DNA from: Rubrivivax sp.
GTDB lineage: Bacteria; Pseudomonadota; Gammaproteobacteria; Burkholderiales; Burkholderiaceae_C
Reading direction: 5' to 3'
Length of the DNA stretch: 47,967 nucleotides
Assembly (NCBI GenBank): GCA_027490215.1
Contig: JAIXYO010000023.1
Span: 1-47,967 of the forward strand
This document shows positions 22,401 to 31,400 of this stretch, piece after piece. A program made the position numbers and the translations under genes. The notes under the pieces are model-generated. The model was not told the DNA's origin. It did not search any database and saw only the letters and a program-made list of their open reading frames with translations. Position 1 is the first letter of the stretch. Every line of letters begins with the position of its first letter.

Positions 22401-25400
22401 GGCCTCGACTGTCAACTGGTCGGCGCGGTGCACCTTGGCGCCGGTGCCGATGGTGGCCGTGGTGGTGCTGGCGTCGTCAGTCAATCCCGCCCATGCGGCG
22501 TTGACCGCAACGATGCCACCAGCGCCGGCGAAGGCCAGGCCGTTGGCGGTTTCGGTGAGCGAGGCATGCACCAGCACGTCACCGTCGGCCGTGATCTCGG
22601 CACTGGAGCCGATCGACGCCTGGTTGTTGAGGGTGAAGTTCGCAATGCCGATGCCCGCGCCCAGGCCCAGCGCACCGACCGCCGCAGCTCCTGTGGTCGA
22701 GTCATAGGTCAAGGTGCCACGGGCGTTGACGGCCACGTCGCCGCCACTGACCACGATGGCACCGGTGCCGATCGACGCCGAGTTGCCCGCCGCGGGTGCA
22801 CCGGAGGTGGCCGCGCCGGTCGAGACCGACGCCCGCTTCGTCTGCGCCTTGGCGCTGGTTGATTTGACGTGGTCGTTGTCCGATTCCTTGAGCAGGTCAT
22901 CGACCGCGCTGCCCTTGGCTTCGCTGTCCGCCTGATCCTTGACGTTGCCGTCGTCGGTGCTGAGCTGGCTTTGCGCGTCGGCACCCAGCTTGTCGCCGAC
23001 CGAGTACACCGAGACGCCTGCCGCCACTGCGGCAATGCCACCTGAGGCGCTGACCACGACGGTGTCGAGGTCAGTGTTGGAGAGCGCATTGACCGTCACA
23101 TCGTTAAGCGCATGCACCTGCGCACGGTCACCGATGCCGGCATGGGTGTTGTTCTTGGCGGTGAACACATCGACACCGCCCGAGAGCCCGACCGCACCGA
23201 CCCCCACCGAGCCGGTGAAGGCCAACGATTTGAGCTGATTGCGCGCCGTGACGTTGACATCCTGAGCGGTCGATGCGCCGGCATTCGTCAGGTTGATCTT
23301 CGCGTCATTGCCGATCACCGCCTGCGTGCTGGAATTGACGAGGGTGACGGTGACCGCACCCGAGACACCCGCGTAGAGCCCGCCGGCGCCGCTGGCCGAC
23401 ACCATGAACAGGTCTTCCTTCGAAGTCGCCTGCACCTGCAAGCCCTTCATGGCGGCGGTGCTGGTGTCGGAGACCGCATTCGGCAGATAACCGGTGAAGG
23501 TGCCCGCGTTGCCGAGGGCATTGACGGTGACTTCGTTGCCGATGCTCGCCTGCGTGTCCTTGGTGATCGTGTTGACACCCACCGCCACACCGAAACCGGC
23601 CGCACCAAAGCCAGCGGCTGCCGCGCCGGCGATCATGTTGGTTTCAGTGTCGTCGCCGGCCACCACGCGGGTGTTGCCACCGGAATCCACACGTGTGGTG
23701 GCGCCGGTTCCACCGACGATGGTGGCGTAGGTTTTGTCGTTGAGCGAAATGACGCCGACCGAGCCGGCAACCGCCACCGTGCCCGCCGCGGCCAAACCGG
23801 CGCCGAGCTCCAGATATTGCGCCTGACCATGGGCCAGCACCTCGACATCGCGCGCAGCCTTGACCTGTGCGTTCTTGCCGATGGTCGCCTTGACGGTGTT
23901 GTCGGCCACGATCACATCGGCAGCCGCGCCAATGGCGGCCGCTCCCGCGCCGGCAGCCGCACCCGCCAGTCCGAGATGGAACTGATCGCTGCCCGCGGCA
24001 ACCCGCACTGACTGGCCGGAATTCGCCACCGTGCCGTTCTGGTTGATGCGAGCCGACTCGCCGATGTCGGCTTCAGTGGCCGTGGTCAGCGTGGCGACGT
24101 TGCCACCGATCGTGACCGCCACGGCGCCGCCGGCCGCGCCGGTGACCGAGAAGGAATTGAGCTTGTCGCGGTTCGTTGCGGTCACTGCCAGACCGCGCAT
24201 CAGCGTGGTCGTGGGCGTGGCCGTGCGGGTGTTCGTGACGCCCTGGAAAGCGTTGCGGTCACCAATGGCATCGCTCTGACCGCTGGAGATCGAGCCACCC
24301 TGAGCGTCTTCAGGCGCCAACGTGCTCTTGACCCGGCCGTTGCCGCTGATCGCGCCGCCAAAATCGACAGCGATGTCACCGGTCGCGGCCTGGATGCCGG
24401 TGGCGCCGTTCCCCAGCACCTCGACATCGGCGCTGTCGCCGATCGATGCGCGGGTGGTCTTGTCGAACACCGTGACACCCGCGGCCGCGCCAATCGCGCC
24501 GGAGCCGCCCGCCGAGGCGCTGCCCGAGATCAGGTCCATGACGCTCTGGTCATCGGCAGATATCAGCGCACTGCCGCGCACACGCAGATTGGCGTTGTTG
24601 TCGACATAAGCGAGCGTGGTGCCGGTCAGCGAGTACACCGACACCGACCCCGCCGCACCGGCCGATCCGCCGATGCCCAGGCCGATCGCGATCGAGCGGA
24701 AATCCTCCGCAGCCGCCGACTGCACCAGCAGGTTGCCAGCCGTCTCGGCCCAGGCGCCTTCGCCCACGTAGGCCTGAGTCGACTTGGTGATCACCGCCAC
24801 ATCGACAGACGCACCGACGCCGACGCTCCCGCTCGCCGCTGCGCCGGCCACCACGTCGAACAGCGTGGTCGTGTCCTGTGCCGACAGGCTGGCGCTCTGG
24901 CTGACCAGCGAGGCCGCCTTGTTCAACTCGGCACCCTCGCCGAGGTAGGCGCGGGTGTCGGTGTTGATCACGTTGACCGCGGCCGCGCCACCCACGCTGA
25001 CCGAGCCGCTGGCGGCACCGGCGATCGCGAAGGTGGTCAGGTCCTGGCTGGCGGTCGCGCTGAGCGTGGTCGCCCCCGCGGCGTTGACCTTGACGTTGTC
25101 GCCGATGTAGGCGCGGGTGACGAACTGGTTGCTGGCATCGGTGCCCACGGTGTTGACCGCCCCGACCACGCCGACCGCCACGCTGCCGCTCACCGCCAGA
25201 CCGCTGGCCACGTTCAACCCCTTGACCGTGTTGGTGGCACTGGCCCCGAACGCGCCGCTGGCATTCAACACCGTCGTGGTCGAAGGCGCGACATAGGCTT
25301 CGGAGGTGTTGTTCAGCGTGATGACATTGGCGACGCCGCTGACCGCCACATTGCCGGCGACGCCACCCGCCACACCGATGACCTCGATGTCCTGCTGGTT

Positions 25401-28400
25401 GCTTGACGTGAGCTGGATGCCGCCCGAGGCCGTGACCTGCACGCCCGAGTCGATGTGGCTGCGCGTCACGTTGGTGCTGGCGACCGAAGCGCTGGACACA
25501 CCGACCCCGACGCGGCCACCCACCGACAGGCTGCCGGCGAGCGAGCGCGCCACGGTGTCGTTGTCGGCGGTCAGCGCGATGGTGCCGCTGCCGGTGGACA
25601 CCTGGGCGCCGGCGCCGATCGACGCATCGGTCGCATCGGTAAACACATTCACCGCAAACGATCCAGCCACCGCCACCTTGTCGCCGGCCGCACCGGCTGC
25701 CGCCTCGGTGTAGTAGTTGCCACCACCGAGCAGTTGGCCCGAGGTGAACTGGTTGGCGAGGGAAGTCAGCTCGTCCTTCGCGCTGTCCTTGTCGGTCATG
25801 TTGCCGAGGTTGCTCAGGTCCAGCGAGAACGGTGTGGGGCTGAACTTGTGGTTCTGCGCCCGGATCGTCAGGCTGCCGGCCGTGAGCGCACTGCCAGCGC
25901 CGAGCCGAGCGGTGTAGGCGTTGTCGGAGATGACCGTGGCCACGGACGCCCCGACCCCGACGCTGCCGAAGGCACCGGCCCAGGCCTTGGCCGACAGGGT
26001 GGCGGTGTTCTCGGCTTCGAGCGTGACGGCGTCAGAGTCGTCGATCTGGCTGTTGTCGCCGATGGTGGCGCTGGTGGTGCCCTTCGAATACGCGACTGCA
26101 AACGCACCCGCCACGCCGACCTTGTTGCCACCCGCGCCGGCAAGGCCCTCGGCCGTCAGCTTCTGGGCATACGCCGCGTCGGTGTTCTGCTCCGAGATCG
26201 CCTGCACCGTCAGGTCACCCGACTGCACGACGTGGGTGCTGTTGGCGAGGCTGGCAGTGGTGCTGCCCTTGCTGATGACGAGGCCAACGCCAATGCCGAC
26301 GCCGACCTTCGAGTTCGGGTCGACCGCATCGCCCGCCCCGCGCGCACTGAAATTCGACTCGCTGCTGGCAGCGATGTTCATGGCCTGGCCGACACCCGAC
26401 TGGATCGTGCGCCCACCCGTCACTGCGGCGTTGACGTTGTCGGTGATCGCCACGACGCCGACTGCCGCGGCGATGTTGACCTTCCCACCGCCCTGCGTGC
26501 CCTGGTTGGTCTGCGAATCCTGGTTGTTCTTCAGCGTGTTCGAACTGGTGGACTTGTCAGCCTGCTGCTGATTCTGGCTGTAGGTCTCGTCGGATCGCGA
26601 ACCACCGGCACTGGCGGTGGCCGAGGCGTCGTAGTAACGCGTCGAGCCCGCCGTGACGTCGAAGGTGCCGCCCGCGGCCACGTTGCGATCGATGGTCGCG
26701 CTGGTGCTGCTGGAACTCGTGATCACGCCGACCGAGGCGCCGATCGACACGCTGCCCGACTTGGCGGTGCCGACGGTCGTGGCGGTGTGCTGGCCGCTGC
26801 TGGTGGCACTGAGGCTGACATTGCCCGTGGCGCCGATGTCCGCACCGGAGGCGATCGACGCGTCGGTGGTCTGGTCCAGCGTGGTCACGGCCACGGCGGC
26901 GTCGAAGGCGAGCTTGCCGCCGGCCGCACCGGCGGTGGCTTCCGCCTCCGAGTCGCCCTGGGTCGTCGCCGACAGCGTGATGCTGCTCGCGTTCGTGAGG
27001 CCGGCGTTCGCAGCGATCTGCGCCTGCGACGCCGAGGTGATCAGGTTCAAGGCCACCGAGACACCGATGCCCACCTTGCCGCCTGTGGCACCGCCGTCTG
27101 TCGTCGGTGCGGCTGAGGCCGTGATCTTCGAAACGTCTTCGGCAGTCAGCAGGACGGCACCGCCGGCATTGACACCGGCACCGCTCTTGATCAGCGCCTT
27201 GCCCGAGGTGTCCGCCAGATTCAGCGCCAGCGAGGCCGCGATGCCGACATTGCTTGCGCCGGCCCCCGACTTCGCTTCGGCCTCGATCGTGTTGGTGGTG
27301 TCGCCACCCACGTCGGTCATGGTCGATTCGATCGTCACGCCACCCGCGGTGACCTGCGCGTTGCTGCCGATCGAGGCCTCGTTGTGCGAGTCGACCTTGT
27401 TCACCGACACGGCCGCGCCGATGCCGATCTTGGCGGTGCTGCCGACGGTGCTGCCATCCGAGCTGGCGCTGCTGTCGGTGTTGCCGCTGGCGCTGACTGT
27501 CAGCGCTCCAGCGGTCTTCACCGTGACGCCATCGGCCACGCGGGCGGTGGCCGTTGCGCTGACGATGTTCACCGCGACCGCCGCCGCGACGGCGACCTTG
27601 CCTTCATCGGAGCTGGCCGAGGTCTTGTTGTTGTCGGCGCTGTCGGTGGCACTCTGCTGGTCGCTGCTGCCGACACCGCTGCGTGTCTGGTTTTTCTTGC
27701 CGAAATCGGTCTGGTTGCTGACCTTGTCGTCGACCGACGCGTCTTCCTTTTTCTGACCCGTGGTCGAGTCGGTCTCACCCGCATCCTCTTCAGACTTGCC
27801 ACCCACCGCGCTCGCGGTCGCGGTGTTCGTCGAGGCGCTGCTGGCATGTGCCGAAACGCTGACCGCTCCGGTGGCGGTGTCGATGCTGCGCTCGATGGTG
27901 GCGCTCGCCACGTCGTTGAGCAGCACGATGCCCACCGCTGCGCCGACGGCCGCCTTCTCGCCCTGCGCGCTGCCCTTGACGCTGGTGGTGGTGCTGCTGG
28001 CGTGGTCGACCAGCAGCGTCACCGCGCCGGGGTTGACCAGCGTCGAGCCGGTGCCCAATCGGGCGGTGGTGGTGTTGTTGACGATGGCCAGCGCCACCGC
28101 CGGCGTGATCGCGATGCCTCCGCTGGCGCCGGCCTCGACTTCGGTGTCGACCGCATAGTCACCGCTGGCCGCGATATCGAGGGCCCCCAGATCGGTCAGC
28201 GTCGCAGTGTTCTGCACTTCGGCGATCGAGCGGTTGGCGATGATGTTGACCGCCACCGAGGCGCCGATGCCCACTGTGCTGCCGCTTGCGCCGCCTTCGG
28301 CGGGCAAGGCCTGGCCAGTGACGCTCGAGCGAGCGTCGGCGCTGAGTTGGATGGCACCGGTGTCGCCCGGCACGATGGTGACCTGCGCACCCTGGCGGAT

Positions 28401-31400
28401 CTGCGCCAGGCTTTCGGTGTCGATCAGGTTCAGCGCCAGCGAGCCCGCAATGCCGACCTTGCCGGAACCAGCACCAGCGGTCGCGCTGGCGAGGTACTGG
28501 TCGGTGCGCGTCGGCGCGGGGTTCGCGCTGCTGCCCAAGTCTGACTTCAGCGCCGACAGCGTGACAGATCCCGCGTTCACCTCGATGCCGGTGGTGCCTG
28601 AGCCATCGCCCAGCAGCGCCTGGTTGCTGGACTTCACCAGGTTGATCGACACCGCCGCACCGATGCCCACCGCCGCATCGCCGACGGTCGCGCCATTGGT
28701 CGTGACCTGGCCATCGGTGTTGTTGGCCGTGCTGAGCGTCAGGCCCTTGCCCGCGCTGATGCTGAGCGCATCCGGCAGCACCGCCTGCGTCTTGTGGGTC
28801 GCAATGTTGACCCCTACCGCAGCCGCGACGGCGACCTTGCCTTCGCTGGTCGATGCCGAGGGCTTGCTGTCATCGGACACATCGCCGCTGGTGGCAGCCT
28901 TCTGGTCGCTGTCACCGACGTCGGCAGCCTCCTGATTGTCGGTGCCCAGCTTCAGCAGACCGGTGAGCTTGTCGTCGACGCTGTCGTCTTCTTTCTTTTC
29001 GCCAGTGCTGCTGTCCGTCGCACCGGCGTCATCGCTGGTCTTGCCGCCAGCCGCGCTCGCGGTAGCCTCGACCGTGCCCAGCGAGGCGCCCGACGCCGAC
29101 AGCATGACCTTGCCCGCGCCATCGATGTCGCGGCGGCTGGTGGCCAGCACGGTGTCGTTGACGACCGCGACCGCGACCGCAGCACCCACCGCCGCGGTGC
29201 CGCCGGTTGCGCTGCCGCTTGCCGTGGTCGTTTCGGAAGCCGTCTGCCGCGCGGTCAACGTGATGTCGCCACTCGATCCGTTGACCACTTGCGTGGTGAT
29301 CGCTGCACCAGTGCCGAAATCGGCCGTCGTGCTGTTGTTGACCACCGCCACCGCTGCGCTGGGCGTGATGGCAATGCCGCCCGCAGAACCCGCCGTGGCC
29401 GCAGTGTTGACCTCATGGTCGCCGGTGGCGTCGAGCGCGATGCTGCCTGCACCGCTCACGCTGGCACCGTTGGCGATTTCAGCCAGGCTGCGATTGGCCA
29501 CCACGTTGACCGCGACCGACGCGCCAATGCCGACCTTGCCGCCCGCCGTCGGGCTGGTCGGCAGCACAGCCACGTCGCTGATCGAGGCTTCGTGGGCCTG
29601 GAGCGACAGCGGCGCCGTACCGTTGGCATTGAAGGCCACCGCGACGCCTGGCTGCAGCAGTGCCTGGGCCTGCAGATCGACCGCATTGACGCCGAGAGCG
29701 CCGGCCACGCCAACGCTCTTCGCACCGGCACCAGAGGCCACGGTGGTGATGAACTGGTTCTTCAGCGCAGAGGCACCATTCGGTGCCATGTCGGCCTGCA
29801 CCTGCAGGCTGCGCACAGCCTGGCTCTGGCCGAGGTTCTGCCCAACCAAGGCCTGGTTCGAGCCCTTGCCGAGGTTGATGCCCACGGCCACGCCCACACC
29901 GACATTCCCGCCGGTGGCGCTGGCATTCGCATCGACCGTGGCGACATTCGTCGAGAGCGATTGGACGGTCACATCGCCAGCGGCGTCGAGTGCGCCCGGC
30001 GCCACGGTTCCACTGTTGGCACCCAGCTGCGCACGGGTCGAGCCGACCCAGTCGCTCACCGCAACGGCGCCAGCGACCTTGACGCCACCTTCCGAGGTCT
30101 TGGCCTGATCACCATAGTCGGCCAGCGCCTGAGCGGCACGGCCGCCCCCCGCGGCGTCTTCCTGCGCGCCCTTGGCGGTGGATTTCGCCGTCACCGCCGC
30201 GTTGTTCACCGAACTGGCCGACAGGTTCAATGCGCCGCCACTGCTCACCTGCGCCCCACGGTCGACAACGGCTTCGGTGGTCGTGCGCAGCTTCGACACC
30301 GCCACTGTCGCGCCGGCGGCGACGCTGCCAGCCGCCGACGCATTCGCGGTGGCGGTGGTGTCGACCTGGTTGATCGCCGTCATCGACAGTGACCCGGCGG
30401 TCTGGATGCTGGAGACGGTCGCCGGCGTGTCGCCGGTGGCAGTGCCCAGACGCACACCTGAGGTGCTCGCCACGTCGGTGACGGCCACCATGGCGTCGCC
30501 ATTGAGGTTGGCCAACGCAGACCCTGGGGTGGCGACGGCGCTCGTGATGGACTGCGCGCCGATCTGCACATTGCCGCTGGCCGGTCCCGCGGTGACGGTG
30601 GTCGAGATGGCCGCACCGTTGTGCACATCGACGTTGGCGCTCGAACTCGAGCGCAGCACGGCAACCGATGTGGGCACGGTGCTGTAGGTCGAGGTGTGAA
30701 CCTCGGAGCTTGCATTGATGGCAATGCTGCCGTTCTCGGACACCACGCGCCCGCCATTGACATCGACCTTTGCCGACGCGAGCGCCTGACGCGTGCCCAG
30801 CGTGGTGAGCAGCGTCGAGTCACTGAGAGCGGAACCGGCTGTGACCGTGATGTCGCGTCCGGCGATGTCGGCGCCAGTCAGGTTCACCTGCACCGCGCCG
30901 CCGGAGGTCGAGGTCGCACTGGCGTCCACCGTGTTGGCACCCAGCGCGCCGGCCACATCAACCGTGCTGCCTGCCGCAATCAGGATCTTGCCGTCGCGCT
31001 CAACGATCCCGCCGCCGCGCACCAGCCCATTGGCGTTGACCACGTCGGTGAAGTCAGGTGCGGTGCCATTGAAGCTCGCGCCGGTAGAGATCAGGCCACT
31101 GGAGCCGACGTTGACTGCACCGGCGCGCAAATCGGTGCCGTCGATCAGATTGATTTGGCCGTAGATCGAGATCACGCCATCGGGGTTGATCGGTGCGGTG
31201 CCGTTGGCGAGCTGGGCGGCCGCGCTGCTGTTCGGGTTGCCGCCGCTGAAGAAGCCACTGATGAAATTGGGCGTTGGCGTCGAGACAAACAGGCTGCCGG
31301 TGTTGATGACGCCATTGGCGCCCACGATGAAGCCCTGCGAGCTGGCGAAATAGACCCGGCCGCCAATGCCGCCGTTCTTGATCGAATTGACAACGCCGTC

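Noticed and set aside
22250-30350. tpsA repeat region as inserted mobile or phage DNA
   Set aside because: There are no transposase, integrase, terminal repeats or target duplications; the repeats are coding and in frame.
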